In this document: positions 37,335 through 48,450 of the stretch, piece after piece | Numbering within the stretch: position 1 is the first letter of the stretch | How the letters are laid out: every line of letters starts with the position of its first letter | Assembly (NCBI GenBank): GCA_002831545.1 | Contig: CP025095.1 | Coordinates: forward strand, 124,001-188,000 | Reading direction: 5' to 3' | DNA from: Streptococcus suis | GTDB lineage: Bacteria; Bacillota; Bacilli; Lactobacillales; Streptococcaceae | DNA length: 64,000 nucleotides | Position numbers and translations under genes: made by a program | Notes under the pieces: model-generated | Told to the model about the DNA's origin: nothing | What the model saw: only the letters and a program-made list of their open reading frames with translations | Databases searched by the model: none

Positions 37335-37651
37335 TTTTTCCAACAAAGCTTGAAGAAGTGGCTGCCTTGATTGAAGATGGCAAGCCAACCGTTTTTCTAT
37401 TTGTGACGACTTGGTGTGGAGATTGCCACTATATCAAACCGCATTTGCCAGCTATCGAAGAAGCTTTTCCAGATCTCCGTTTTGTGCAACTGGATCGAGA
37501 TGACTTTATGCCTTTGGCACAGGAATGGGCTATTTTAGGCATTCCAAGTCTGGTTGTTTTGGAAAATGGTAAGGAAATCGGTCGTTTTGTCGATAAGAAT
37601 CGCAAGACCAAGGAAGAAATCATGAACTTCTTATCTGGACTGGGTAGATAA
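37331..37651 (+). CDS. Thioredoxin-like protein
   Basis: 106-residue thioredoxin fold. The active site is TWCGDC (residues 27-32), with Asp in place of the Pro of classical WCGPC, and the cis-Pro motif is GIPSL. It probably acts as a cytoplasmic disulfide reductase for a specific partner rather than as the main thioredoxin. It is translationally coupled to the DUF4651 gene. Confidence 0.85.
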   Translation: MIFPTKLEEVAALIEDGKPTVFLFVTTWCGDCHYIKPHLPAIEEAFPDLRFVQLDRDDFMPLAQEWAILGIPSLVVLENGKEIGRFVDKNRKTKEEIMNFLSGLGR

Positions 37652-37695
37652 ATTAGCAGAGAAGCTCTGCCATTTCCCAAAAGAAAGGAAAGAAT

Positions 37696-38652
37696 ATGAA
37701 GAAATCACTAGGAAAAATCCTTCTAGCACCTGTGGTGCTGGGGTTGAGTTTGAGTCTTGCTCCCTTGGTGCAGGCTGAGATTCAAACAGATGTTATCAAT
37801 GAAAAATGGGGCAAGCCAACACTGGTCTACGGTGGTGGTTTGTCAGATGCGCAGGCGACAGAGGTTAACAATCTATTTGGTATTTCGGATGTCAATAATG
37901 TTAGCCGTCAGGTGGTTGTTGGCGCGGATATGGACCAATATTTAGGTACATCTGGAGCGGACACAGCCTCCCTCTATTCATCTGTCTTGGTGCAAAAGCA
38001 GGACGCTGGCAAAGGGGTTGTGGTGGACATCAAGACGCCGCAGAACATCACCTTGATTACTGAAACGCAGTATGCCAATGCGGCCATTACAGCTGGTGCG
38101 ACAGATGTCTTGATTGACGTTGCGGCACCCATTCAGGTGACGGGAGAGTCCGCCCTGACAGGTGTTTACAAGGCTCTTGCAGCCAATGGTGAAACAGTTG
38201 ATACCGCTCGAACTGAAGTAGCTCAACAGGAGCTAGAGACAGTCAATGAAGTGGCAACGGCTCACACAGGTGACACTAATTTTGATAGTTCGGCCTTGGA
38301 TAAGGCAGTAGCAGAAATCAAGACAGCTCTTGCCGACTACAAAAAGTCCAATGGTCAGGTAGCTTCCGAATCAGACATCAATACTATGATTAACGATGTC
38401 TTGGCCAATAACGGTTTGGAAAATGTCATCACAGCAGATGAAATTTCTAAGCTAGTCACATTTGCCAAAGCTTATCAGGAAACCTCTGCTATTGATTCGG
38501 CTGAGGTTGCTGCCCAGCTCAACCAGTTCAAGCAACAGGCGGAGCAACAAATTTCAGAAGCCTATAAGAATCTACAAGATTCAGGGATTTTAGAAAAAAT
38601 CGGTGCCTTCTTTGAAAATCTTTGGAAAGGCTTGACCGGTCTATTTGCATAA
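37696..38652 (+). CDS. Secreted DUF1002 family protein
   Basis: 318 residues with a clear signal peptide (MKKSLGKILLAPVVLGLSLSLAPLVQA, cut near 27). The body carries the DUF1002 pattern (VVVGADMDQYLG; GKGVVVDIKTPQNIT) and a C-terminal amphipathic helix ending IGAFFENLWKGLTGLFA. The function is unknown. It lies in a run with the thioredoxin-like and YtpR genes. Confidence 0.82.
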   Translation: MKKSLGKILLAPVVLGLSLSLAPLVQAEIQTDVINEKWGKPTLVYGGGLSDAQATEVNNLFGISDVNNVSRQVVVGADMDQYLGTSGADTASLYSSVLVQKQDAGKGVVVDIKTPQNITLITETQYANAAITAGATDVLIDVAAPIQVTGESALTGVYKALAANGETVDTARTEVAQQELETVNEVATAHTGDTNFDSSALDKAVAEIKTALADYKKSNGQVASESDINTMINDVLANNGLENVITADEISKLVTFAKAYQETSAIDSAEVAAQLNQFKQQAEQQISEAYKNLQDSGILEKIGAFFENLWKGLTGLFA

Positions 38653-38670
38653 AGGAGAAATGAAAAAGAA

Positions 38671-39294
38671 ATGATTTTTACATATAACAAAGAACAGGTT
38701 GGCGATGTCCTCATGGTCATCGTTGCAGAAGACAAGGGACAAGCTGTCCAGTTTGAACGCAAAGGCAAGGTAGCACGTGTCTTCTTAGCAGAAACGGGTC
38801 AAACAGTCGCTTGGAATATCTTTGAAGCATCAAGTTTGGTTGAGCTTGCTGGAAATGGTCAAGTTTTCTTGACAGATGAGCAAGTTGCGACCTTGAATGC
38901 AGCATTAGCAAAAGAAGGTTTTAATGAAAGCTTGGTCAATGACAACAGTCCGAAATTTGTTGTTGGTCAGATTGCGGAATTGGTTCCGCATCCAGACAGC
39001 GACCACCTCAATATCTGTCAGGTCAATGTTGGGGACAAAACGGTGCAAATCGTAGCCGGTGCCCCAAATGCTGCACAAGGTCTGAAAACTATTGTGGCTC
39101 TTCCGGGGGCAATGATGCCGAGCGGTAGCCTGATCTTCCCAGGGAAATTGCGTGGTGAAGATAGCTTTGGTATGATGTGTAGCCCGCGTGAATTGGCTCT
39201 GCCAAACGCACCACAAGTCCGTGGTATTATCGAATTAGACGACTCCGCCGTGGTCGGAGAGGCCTTTGATCCAGCTAAACACTGGAAGGGATAG
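38671..39294 (+). CDS. ytpR: YtpR family tRNA-binding domain protein
   Basis: 207 residues; an N-terminal DUF4479 half followed by an EMAP-II/OB tRNA-binding domain (from about 90: VVGQIAELVPHPDSDHLNICQVNVG ... GMMCSPREL). It resembles the N-terminal anticodon-like module of PheT. It probably binds RNA; its physiological role is not known. A terminator shared with the convergent DUF2785 gene follows. Confidence 0.87.
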   Translation: MIFTYNKEQVGDVLMVIVAEDKGQAVQFERKGKVARVFLAETGQTVAWNIFEASSLVELAGNGQVFLTDEQVATLNAALAKEGFNESLVNDNSPKFVVGQIAELVPHPDSDHLNICQVNVGDKTVQIVAGAPNAAQGLKTIVALPGAMMPSGSLIFPGKLRGEDSFGMMCSPRELALPNAPQVRGIIELDDSAVVGEAFDPAKHWKG

Positions 39295-39297
39295 AAA

Positions 39298-39331
39298 AAG
39301 AAGAATTGGTCGATTTTGGCCAATTCTTTTA
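39298..39331. terminator. Bidirectional terminator
   Basis: AAGAATTGG and CCAATTCTT flank a short loop with A- and T-runs between two convergent genes. Confidence 0.8.
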
Positions 39332-40108
39332 TGTTGTTTCAATTCTATTTTCAATAGTCTGTCCGATTTCTTCGGTCAAGGCCTGTTGTGATTTGAGTTG
39401 GAAGTAAAGACTAGACAGAAAATGTTGGAGATTGAGCCACCGGAAGTAGTCTACTGGTTCTTGATTTGGAAAGTCCAGCTTGCTAATCCATTCCGTCAGC
39501 TCTTGGCTTGACACTTTTTCATTCAGCAGGAGGTAGACAGGGATTTGTGCCAGACGGATTTCCTCACCAGCTGAGAAAACTTTACTTTGTTTAGTTAGAC
39601 AAGTGACAATAGTTTGCCAGACTGCTTTGCTTTTTTCATCGGGAAATTGATCATGACAGCTTGTGGCCAGAAGAAAATCTGCTCCGTGGGCAACGGTATG
39701 GATCCAACCGAGTTTTTCATCGTAGCCAGACCAGTCATTTTCAATCGCCAAATAATCCAAGGCCTGCTGGAAGAGTAGCTCACGGTCGTTAGTGCTTAAA
39801 AATGCATGATAAATAGACTCTGGCTCATTATCGACAGACAGCAACAGACAGTAAAGTAAGCAAGTAAAACTTCGCTTTAGTGTGGAACTTTCTAGGGAAA
39901 GAGGATTGGTTTCTTGAGAGAATTGTAGCAGCGACTGTGCTTGCTCCCTTGTGACCAAGCCCTCCAAAAAGATGTGGCAAAAACTAGCATAAACCAGTTC
40001 GTCGCGTATAGCAGGAACAGGATGACCGATGTTTTCCAGCAACCAAGCCAGTTCGGCATTGGTATATGGTTGGGAGGTCTGTATCTTTTCCATCAAAAAT
40101 TCTTTCAT
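39329..40108 (-). CDS. DUF2785 domain protein
   Basis: 259 residues, all alpha-helical in character, with the family features RDELVYASFCHIFLEGL and GWIHTVAHGADFLLA. The function is unknown. ATG 40108 is chosen for AAAGGAGC upstream; the frame extends 17 codons further but without a ribosome site and over the ssbB ComX box. It is divergent from ssbB. Confidence 0.78.
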   Translation of the reverse strand: MKEFLMEKIQTSQPYTNAELAWLLENIGHPVPAIRDELVYASFCHIFLEGLVTREQAQSLLQFSQETNPLSLESSTLKRSFTCLLYCLLLSVDNEPESIYHAFLSTNDRELLFQQALDYLAIENDWSGYDEKLGWIHTVAHGADFLLATSCHDQFPDEKSKAVWQTIVTCLTKQSKVFSAGEEIRLAQIPVYLLLNEKVSSQELTEWISKLDFPNQEPVDYFRWLNLQHFLSSLYFQLKSQQALTEEIGQTIENRIETT

Positions 40109-40134
40109 AATTTTCGCTCCTTTTCTAATCCTTC

Positions 40135-40142
40135 TACGAATA
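40135..40142 (+). promoter_or_regulatory. ComX (SigX) box of ssbB
   Basis: Exact TACGAATA 20 bases before the ssbB ATG; the gene should be induced at competence by the alternative sigma factor ComX. Confidence 0.85.
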
Positions 40143-40162
40143 AATAAGTAGGAGGACATAAA

Positions 40163-40558
40163 ATGTATAATAAAGTTATTTTAATCGGTCGCTTGACGGC
40201 CCAACCTGAACTCACACAAACACCAACTGGCAAAAATTTGACTCGTGTTACTGTTGCAGTCAACCGCCGTTTTAAGACGGAAAATGGGGAACGTGAAGCA
40301 GATTTTCTTAATGTCATTTTCTGGGGCAAACTGGCGGAAACGCTTGTTTCCTATGGCAGCAAGGGTAGTCTAATTTCTATTGACGGTGAGTTGCGAACGC
40401 GAAAATACGAAAAAGACGGCAGCAATCATTATGTGACGGAAATCTTAGGACAATCCTTCCAGCTGCTCGAAAGTCGGGCCCAACGTGCCATGCGTGAAAA
40501 TAACACAGGCGATGATCTAGCTGACTTGGTCTTGGAAGAGGAGGAATTACCGTTTTAA
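40163..40558 (+). CDS. ssbB: Competence-induced single-stranded DNA-binding protein SsbB
   Basis: Coats incoming single-stranded DNA during transformation. The 131 residues form one OB fold (MYNKVILIGRLTAQPELTQT ... DFLNVIFWGKLAETL) and a short tail ending EEEELPF. It lacks the long Gly/Gln linker of the housekeeping Ssb, as does pneumococcal SsbB, which also precedes groESL. The perfect ComX box upstream supports the assignment. Confidence 0.92.
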   Translation: MYNKVILIGRLTAQPELTQTPTGKNLTRVTVAVNRRFKTENGEREADFLNVIFWGKLAETLVSYGSKGSLISIDGELRTRKYEKDGSNHYVTEILGQSFQLLESRAQRAMRENNTGDDLADLVLEEEELPF

Positions 40559-40642
40559 AGCAATATCGGTCCTAAGACCGATGGAGAACGAGAAAAAGTA
40601 GGCTATACTATAGTCAATCCTAAATATTTTTCATATCTCCTT

Positions 40643-40671
40643 AAAAACACCGACGAAAGTTGGTGTTTTTT
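40643..40671 (+). terminator. ssbB terminator
   Basis: AAAACACCGAC pairs with GTTGGTGTTTT, followed by T-run. Confidence 0.75.
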
Positions 40672-40676
40672 GCTAC

Positions 40677-40802
40677 TTATTTTCTATATTTCCACCATTC
40701 TACCAGTATGATAATCAGAGAAAACAGGATAACTCCATAAAAGAAAAAGATGATGTAATGAGGGTGGAAAAAGAGAAGTAACCAGACTAGCCAGAGTAGG
40801 TA
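40677..40802 (-). pseudogene. 3' relic of a small membrane protein gene
   Basis: An open minus-strand frame ends at the TAA at 40677-40679 and encodes about 40 residues with two hydrophobic helices (YLLWLVWLLLFF; YGVILFSLIIILVEWWKYRK). Its 5' part is missing where the repeat at 40803-40976 begins. The hydrophobic helix and Trp/Lys end look like a true protein terminus, so this is probably a truncated gene. The identity is unknown. Confidence 0.4.
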
Positions 40803-40976
40803 GGCGGTTGAGCAAAAGGCAAGACTCCTCTTCTCAGGTCTGGTGTCAACATCTCAGCGCAGTGGTTGATTGGCAGTTTTGTTCGTGTTTCACACTCCAA
40901 ATCTGACCTAATCAACTGTGCGGGGGTGGGAAGACGAACTCTTTTTGACCAGTCGAGTTCTTTCCCACTCCCCAAA
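40803..40976 (-). repeat. Dispersed repeat, inverted and internally deleted copy
   Basis: The reverse complement matches 6421-6700 and 53206-53495 at both ends (GGGAGTGGGAAAGAACTCGA...; CCAATCAACCACTGCGCTGA) but lacks about 110 bp from the middle. No gene is supported in it. Confidence 0.7.
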
Positions 40977-41181
40977 AGCCTAATTTACGTTTTAAAAACC
41001 ATTCTGCAAAATTTTCCTAGGCTGAAAATCGGCTTTCGAGGTAATCTGTTTTTAAATCTCTAAAAAATTTCATGAATACCTCCAAACTTTTTAAAAATAG
41101 TATAACATAGTTTACCAATAATGAATAGGTAAATTCTACCTCATACTTAAGAAGGATTTTCACGAAAAGGAATAGAATTTT

Positions 41182-41249
41182 CTTGACTATTTTTGACCAA
41201 GTGATACAATAGGAAATGTGAATTAGCACTCGCATACAAAGAGTGCTAA
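41182..41249 (+). promoter_or_regulatory. groESL promoter with CtsR and CIRCE operators
   Basis: TTGACT (41183-41188), 16 bases and TACAAT (41205-41210) form the promoter. The -35 is overlapped by CTTGACT-ATT-TTTGACC (41182-41198), one mismatch from the CtsR heptad repeat. Downstream lies a perfect CIRCE element, TTAGCACTC-N9-GAGTGCTAA (41223-41249), the HrcA operator. Dual HrcA/CtsR control of groE is typical of streptococci. Confidence 0.88.
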
Positions 41250-41269
41250 AAATACCAGGAGGTAATACC

Positions 41270-43185
<1,916 letters not shown>

Positions 43186-43199
43186 GAAATAGCAAAATG

Positions 43200-43226
43200 A
43201 CACAGCTACTTGGCTGTGTTTTTTTC
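43200..43226 (+). terminator. groESL terminator
   Basis: ACACAGC and GCTGTGT flank six bases, followed by eight T. Confidence 0.85.
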
Positions 43227-43249
43227 TTGAAAATTTCAAACATATCTAT

Positions 43250-43416
43250 TTGACAATAGTTTTGAGATGTGGTACTATATTAGACGGTACTTTTTACTTT
43301 TGGTCTCTCAAGAGTGTACAGGGACGTGCTGACAAATGTTGCAAAAGTACACACAGATAGGGGTTGTCACCAATGCCCTATCACCAAAAATAAAAAATAT
43401 ATACAGGAGAATGTAG
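43250..43416 (+). promoter_or_regulatory. rpsL-rpsG promoter and structured leader
   Basis: TTGACA (43250-43255), 17 bases and TACTAT (43273-43278) predict a leader of about 130 nt. Two hairpins can form in it: GTGTAC (43314-43319) with GTACAC (43347-43352), and GATAGGG (43356-43362) with CCCTATC (43376-43382). The second lacks a T-run, so any control is more likely at RNA stability or translation, for instance by a ribosomal protein. Confidence 0.55.
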
Positions 43417-43830
43417 ATGCCTACAATTAACCAGTTGGTACGTAAACCACGTAAGTCTAAAGTAGAAAAATCTAAATCAGCAGCTTTGAACGTTGGTTAC
43501 AACAGCCGTAAAAAAGTTCAAACTAACGTTTCATCACCACAAAAACGCGGTGTTGCAACTCGTGTCGGAACAATGACACCTAGAAAACCTAACTCAGCCC
43601 TTCGTAAATTCGCTCGTGTACGTTTGAGCAACCTTATCGAAGTTACTGCTTACATCCCAGGTATCGGCCACAACTTGCAAGAGCACAGCGTTGTTCTTCT
43701 TCGTGGTGGACGTGTAAAAGACCTTCCAGGGGTACGTTACCATATCGTTCGTGGTGCGCTTGATACTGCAGGTGTTAACGATCGTAAGCAAGGCCGTTCT
43801 AAATACGGTACTAAACGTCCAAAAGGCTAA
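43417..43830 (+). CDS. rpsL: 30S ribosomal protein S12
   Basis: 137-residue decoding-centre protein. The streptomycin-site segment reads [11 protein letters not shown] with the sensitive-type Lys, and the second site [13 protein letters not shown] also has Lys, so no rpsL resistance change is present. First gene of the rpsL-rpsG unit. Confidence 0.96.
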   Translation: MPTINQLVRKPRKSKVEKSKSAALNVGYNSRKKVQTNVSSPQKRGVATRVGTMTPRKPNSALRKFARVRLSNLIEVTAYIPGIGHNLQEHSVVLLRGGRVKDLPGVRYHIVRGALDTAGVNDRKQGRSKYGTKRPKG

Positions 43831-43846
43831 GAAAGGGGAAATATAA

Positions 43847-44317
43847 ATGAGTCGTAAAAATCAAGCGCCTAAGCGCGAAGTATTGCCAGATCCATTGTAT
43901 AACTCAAAATTGGTAACTCGTTTGATCAACCGTGTTATGTTGGACGGTAAACGTGGTACTGCTGCATCAATCGTTTACGGAGCCTTTGATCAAATCAAAG
44001 AAGCAACTGGTAACGATGCACTTGAAGTATTTGAAACAGCAATGGAAAACATCATGCCTGTACTTGAAGTACGTGCACGTCGTGTCGGTGGTTCTAACTA
44101 CCAAGTCCCAGTTGAAGTTCGTCCAGAGCGTCGTACAACACTAGGTCTTCGTTGGTTGGTAACAATCGCTCGTAACCGTGGTGAGCACACTATGATTGAT
44201 CGCCTTGCGAAAGAAATCATGGATGCAGCAAACAACACTGGTGCAGCTGTTAAGAAACGTGAAGACACCCACAAAATGGCAGAAGCAAACCGCGCATTCG
44301 CACACTTCCGCTGGTAA
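43847..44317 (+). CDS. rpsG: 30S ribosomal protein S7
   Basis: 156-residue primary binder of the 16S rRNA head ([20 protein letters not shown]). It is in the classic order rpsL-rpsG-fusA, although here fusA is separated by a 657-bp repeat array and has its own promoter. Confidence 0.96.
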
Positions 44318-44330
44318 GATAGGATATTTT

Positions 44331-44795
44331 AGCGTTAAACAAATGCTAGCCAAAATAGGAAAATTGACGCAGAAACTTCGGTTTCTAGGAGATTTTATCT
44401 TTTTGGCAGACATTTGTAGCTAAAATTCAACTAAGATTAAGATACGAGGGCGTCAAGCAACTCCTAGACAAAATAGGGAAGCGAAACAGATTGCTGTGCA
44501 ATCAATGAGGTTCTCACCTAAAGGTAGCCCCATTTGTAATTGGCTAAAGCCAAAACAACTGCGTCTCTTTTTGTCAGTGAGTTGTAGCCCAAGTTCAATT
44601 AGGATGTGAGGACGTTAAGAAAATTCAAGGAAAAATAGGAAATCAGACGATGGACCTTAAGGTCCAAGGAAGATTTACACCTAAAGGTAGCCACACTTGT
44701 AATTGGCTAAAGCCAAAACAATTGCGTCTCTTTTTTCCAGAATTTTTAGTCCGAACCCAACTAATTAGGATGTGAGGACGTTAAGTTAGTTCTAC
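44331..44795 (+). repeat. Array of structured repeats between rpsG and fusA
   Basis: At least three units share blocks: CAAAATAGG(A)AA..., CACCTAAAGGTAGCC, TTGTAATTGGCTAAAGCC, GCGTCTCTTTTT and TTCAATTAGGATGTGAGGACG. Between conserved blocks each has a different but self-complementary hairpin: AGAAAC/GTTTCT (44371-44387), GATTGC/GCAATC (44491-44505), TGGACC/GGTCCA (44656-44671). The reverse complement of the same family precedes rpoB. No gene is supported here. Confidence 0.7.
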
Positions 44796-44892
44796 ATAAA
44801 TCAATTGATATTATGGTACAAACTTCTCGTTCAACCATCACAAACCGGATTGAGGATGACCTCATCCACTTCACACCATTAGTAAGAAATCA

Positions 44893-44938
44893 AGCGGGTG
44901 GGACTTGCCCACTCGCTTTTCTTAAAATATGGTATAAT
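44893..44938 (+). promoter_or_regulatory. Terminator then fusA promoter
   Basis: AGCGGGTGGG (44893-44902) pairs with CCCACTCGCT (44908-44917), followed by four T, ending transcription from the rpsLG side. TATAAT (44933-44938) then serves fusA, about 25 bases before its ribosome site. Confidence 0.65.
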
Positions 44939-44974
44939 AAAGTATAAAACTAAAATTATAGGAGAACAAACCTC

Positions 44975-47056
44975 ATGGCACGCGAATTTTCATTAGAAAA
45001 AACTCGTAATATCGGTATCATGGCGCACGTTGACGCGGGTAAAACAACGACAACTGAGCGTATTCTTTACTACACTGGTAAAATCCACAAAATCGGTGAA
45101 ACGCACGAAGGTGCATCACAAATGGACTGGATGGAGCAAGAGCAAGAGCGTGGTATCACAATCACATCTGCTGCAACAACAGCTCAATGGAACAACCACC
45201 GTGTAAACATCATCGACACACCAGGACACGTGGACTTCACAATCGAAGTACAACGTTCACTTCGCGTTCTTGATGGTGCGGTAACCGTTCTTGACTCACA
45301 ATCAGGTGTTGAGCCACAAACTGAAACAGTATGGCGTCAAGCAACTGAATACGGTGTTCCACGTATCGTATTCGCAAACAAAATGGATAAAATCGGTGCT
45401 GACTTCCTTTACTCAGTAAGCACACTTCATGAGCGTCTTCAAGCAAATGCTCATCCAATCCAACTGCCAATCGGTTCTGAAGATGAGTTCCGTGGTATCA
45501 TCGACTTGATCAAGATGAAAGCTGAAATCTATACTAACGACCTTGGTACAGATATTCTTGAAGAAGATATTCCAGCTGAATACCTTGAGCAAGCTCAAGA
45601 ATACCGTGAAAAATTGGTTGAAGCAGTTGCTGAAACTGATGAAGAATTGATGATGAAATACCTTGAAGGTGAAGAAATCACAAACGAAGAATTGAAAGCT
45701 GCTATCCGTAAAGCGACTATCAATGTTGAATTCTTCCCAGTATTGTGTGGTTCAGCCTTCAAAAACAAAGGTGTTCAATTGATGCTTGATGCGGTTATCG
45801 ACTACCTTCCAAGCCCAGTTGACATCCCTGCTATTAAAGGTGTTAACCCAGATACAGATGCTGAAGAAGAACGTCATGCATCAGATGAGGAGCCATTTGC
45901 AGCTCTTGCCTTCAAGATCATGACTGACCCATTCGTAGGTCGTTTGACATTCTTCCGTGTTTACTCAGGCGTCCTTAACAGCGGTTCATACGTATTGAAC
46001 ACTTCTAAAGGTAAACGTGAGCGTATCGGACGTATCCTTCAAATGCACGCAAACAGCCGTCAAGAAATTGAAACTGTTTACGCTGGTGACATCGCCGCTG
46101 CGGTTGGTTTGAAAGACACTACAACTGGTGACTCATTGACAGATGAAAAAGCAAAAATCATCCTTGAGTCAATCCACGTTCCAGAACCAGTTATCCAATT
46201 GATGGTTGAGCCTAAGTCTAAAGCTGACCAAGACAAGATGGGTATTGCCCTTTCTAAATTGGCTGAAGAAGATCCAACATTCCGCGTTGAAACAAACGTT
46301 GAAACTGGTGAAACAGTTATCTCTGGTATGGGTGAGTTGCACTTGGATGTCCTTGTTGACCGTATGCGTCGTGAATTCAAGGTTGAAGCAAACGTAGGTG
46401 CTCCTCAAGTATCATACCGTGAAACATTCCGCGCTTCTACACAAGCTCGTGGTTTCTTCAAACGCCAGTCTGGTGGTAAAGGTCAATTCGGTGACGTTTG
46501 GATCGAATTCACACCAAACGAAGAAGGTAAAGGTTTCGAGTTCGAGAACGCTATCGTCGGTGGTGTGGTTCCACGTGAATTCATCCCAGCGGTTGAAAAA
46601 GGTCTCGTAGAATCTATGGCTAACGGTGTTCTTGCTGGTTACCCAATCGTTGACGTTAAAGCTAAGCTTTACGATGGTTCATACCACGATGTCGACTCAT
46701 CTGAAACAGCCTTCAAAGTGGCAGCATCTCTTGCCCTTAAAGAAGCAGCTAAATCAGCTCAACCAACTATCCTTGAGCCAATGATGCTTGTAACAATCAC
46801 TGCACCAGAAGATAATCTTGGTGACGTTATGGGTCACGTTACTGCACGTCGTGGTCGCGTTGACGGTATGGAAGCTCGTGGTAACACACAAATCGTTCGT
46901 GCTTATGTGCCACTTGCGGAAATGTTCGGTTACGCAACTGTTCTTCGTTCAGCAACACAAGGTCGCGGTACTTTCATGATGGTATTTGACCACTACGAAG
47001 ATGTACCAAAATCTGTACAAGATGAAATCATCAAGAAAAACGGCGGTAATGCTTAA
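44975..47056 (+). CDS. fusA: Elongation factor G
   Basis: 693-residue GTPase that drives ribosomal translocation. It has the P-loop AHVDAGKTT (17-25), switch [10 protein letters not shown] (near 81-88) and NKMD (near 135-138), followed by domains II-V. It has its own promoter and a strong terminator at 47069-47095. Confidence 0.97.
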   Translation: MAREFSLEKTRNIGIMAHVDAGKTTTTERILYYTGKIHKIGETHEGASQMDWMEQEQERGITITSAATTAQWNNHRVNIIDTPGHVDFTIEVQRSLRVLDGAVTVLDSQSGVEPQTETVWRQATEYGVPRIVFANKMDKIGADFLYSVSTLHERLQANAHPIQLPIGSEDEFRGIIDLIKMKAEIYTNDLGTDILEEDIPAEYLEQAQEYREKLVEAVAETDEELMMKYLEGEEITNEELKAAIRKATINVEFFPVLCGSAFKNKGVQLMLDAVIDYLPSPVDIPAIKGVNPDTDAEEERHASDEEPFAALAFKIMTDPFVGRLTFFRVYSGVLNSGSYVLNTSKGKRERIGRILQMHANSRQEIETVYAGDIAAAVGLKDTTTGDSLTDEKAKIILESIHVPEPVIQLMVEPKSKADQDKMGIALSKLAEEDPTFRVETNVETGETVISGMGELHLDVLVDRMRREFKVEANVGAPQVSYRETFRASTQARGFFKRQSGGKGQFGDVWIEFTPNEEGKGFEFENAIVGGVVPREFIPAVEKGLVESMANGVLAGYPIVDVKAKLYDGSYHDVDSSETAFKVAASLALKEAAKSAQPTILEPMMLVTITAPEDNLGDVMGHVTARRGRVDGMEARGNTQIVRAYVPLAEMFGYATVLRSATQGRGTFMMVFDHYEDVPKSVQDEIIKKNGGNA

Positions 47057-47068
47057 TTGATTGCCCAA

Positions 47069-47095
47069 GCCTGCTCGAAAGAGCGGGCTTTTTTT
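47069..47095 (+). terminator. fusA terminator
   Basis: AGCCTGCTC and GAGCGGGCT flank a GAAA tetraloop, followed by T-run. Confidence 0.9.
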
Positions 47096-47103
47096 CATGC
47101 CTT

Positions 47104-47175
47104 CTATTTCTCTTTCGTCAAGAACAAATGAAAACCACCAGTTAAACTGGTGGCTGAGAAGATGTTGTAGTTCAT
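47104..47175 (-). CDS. Possible 23-residue peptide or IS200-like relic
   Basis: A minus-strand frame (MNYNIFSATSLTGGFHLFL...) begins behind a very strong ribosome site GGAGGTGA, and its coding DNA contains a hairpin CCACCAG/CTGGTGG. The surroundings resemble the hairpin-bearing left end of IS200/IS605 elements as I remember them, so it may be a transposon relic. No homologue is known to me. Confidence 0.25.
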   Translation of the reverse strand: MNYNIFSATSLTGGFHLFLTKEK

Positions 47176-47289
47176 TAAAAATCACCTCCAACAGTCTAGG
47201 GCTGAACTGTGGCACGTGGAAGTCGGACAAACGAAGTGGATGCTAAATAATCAAGTGGACATTTTCGCATCTCTCTTAAGACAAAATCA

Positions 47290-48450
47290 TTATTCCTGGA
47301 TGGGGAATATTTTAAAATATTGTAATTGTTCTTGATACAGTTTTGTGTATTTATTGGCTTGTGATAGACCAGATAAAACTGTTTGTGTACGAGTTGGGTA
47401 GTCGGTGATGATGCCATCTACTTCTATGGAGTCTGCTTGTTGTACTCCTTCAGGAGTATTGACAGTCCATACGTAGAAAGATTTTCCCGATTTGCAAATA
47501 TAATTGAGCAATTCATCTGTGAGTTGGTCTAAGGGGACGCTATAACCTGTCAAATTTGGTAGTTCATTTTCTGGAGGACTGCTCATCAATAGGTAAGTTT
47601 CAAACTTTGGAGAGTAGGAGAGGGCGGATTTCATGAAATCATAACTACCAGACTGAAGTTGATGACCTTCTTCTTCAAAACGTTTTTGATACTTCTTCAT
47701 GAAATTGTCCACCATCTGCGGGCTATCTTGGTCTGAAGTTTTAAAATCAATTAAGAGTTTCTGTTTTCTCGCAGTTGCTTCAGCTAGAATCTGGTCAAAA
47801 CTTGCGATTTGAGCAGTATGTCCTGCTGCATCCGTTATCCTTGTTTCTGTTAAACTTGCTAAAGTTAAATCATGAGGACGGTAGTCTAGTCCGGCCCAAT
47901 TAATCAAAGTTGGGTCATGAAAAGCAACGAATTCTAAATCAGCAGTTTCCCAAAGATCAATTTCAATATAATCTGGGTTGCTTTCGCTAGCTAATTGGAC
48001 TGCTTCAACGGTATTTTCGATGGCTTGGTGGTCGTTTAAAGCACGGTGGGAGATAATAAGAGGAGATTTTGGAAGATGGGAGGCTGCTTCAAATCCAGCT
48101 AATAAGAAAACAGGGAATGCTGGTAGGAGAATAAATAGAAGGGAGGAAGGTTTCCACCATGTAAATCTTTCGTTGAATAGGATTTTCCACCAAATCCATA
48201 AAGGAAGTGTGATTGTAAAAACTAGGTTACTGTATAAAAGAGCAACTGAAAGGTTATAAATGGTTTGTACATGGTTTGGAAAAAAATCCGCTAATTTGGT
48301 TTGAATAGAAGCGGTGGCAAAGCTGACTCCGTACCAAATTCCAAAGCAGATTAGAGGTATGATAGTGCTGATAACTATTTTTTTCCATTTTGAACGATGT
48401 AATCTTTTCAATGAGCGTCTTTTAATGCTCTCTGAATGGGTTGTTCGCAT
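47290..48450 (-). CDS. Membrane-anchored glycerophosphodiester phosphodiesterase
   Basis: 386 residues. Three N-terminal hydrophobic segments (about 25-135) precede a GDPD TIM-barrel domain that starts with ISHRALNDHQAIENT (His and Glu-Asn motif, near 144-158), YIEIDLWETAD and AFHDPTL. It should release glycerol-3-phosphate from deacylated lipids or teichoic-acid glycerophosphate. The gene stands alone. Confidence 0.85.
   Translation of the reverse strand: MRTTHSESIKRRSLKRLHRSKWKKIVISTIIPLICFGIWYGVSFATASIQTKLADFFPNHVQTIYNLSVALLYSNLVFTITLPLWIWWKILFNERFTWWKPSSLLFILLPAFPVFLLAGFEAASHLPKSPLIISHRALNDHQAIENTVEAVQLASESNPDYIEIDLWETADLEFVAFHDPTLINWAGLDYRPHDLTLASLTETRITDAAGHTAQIASFDQILAEATARKQKLLIDFKTSDQDSPQMVDNFMKKYQKRFEEEGHQLQSGSYDFMKSALSYSPKFETYLLMSSPPENELPNLTGYSVPLDQLTDELLNYICKSGKSFYVWTVNTPEGVQQADSIEVDGIITDYPTRTQTVLSGLSQANKYTKLYQEQLQYFKIFPIQE

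Noticed and set aside
44813..44935. Short frame starting ATG 44813 before fusA
   Set aside because: No ribosome site, and it runs through the terminator hairpin before fusA.
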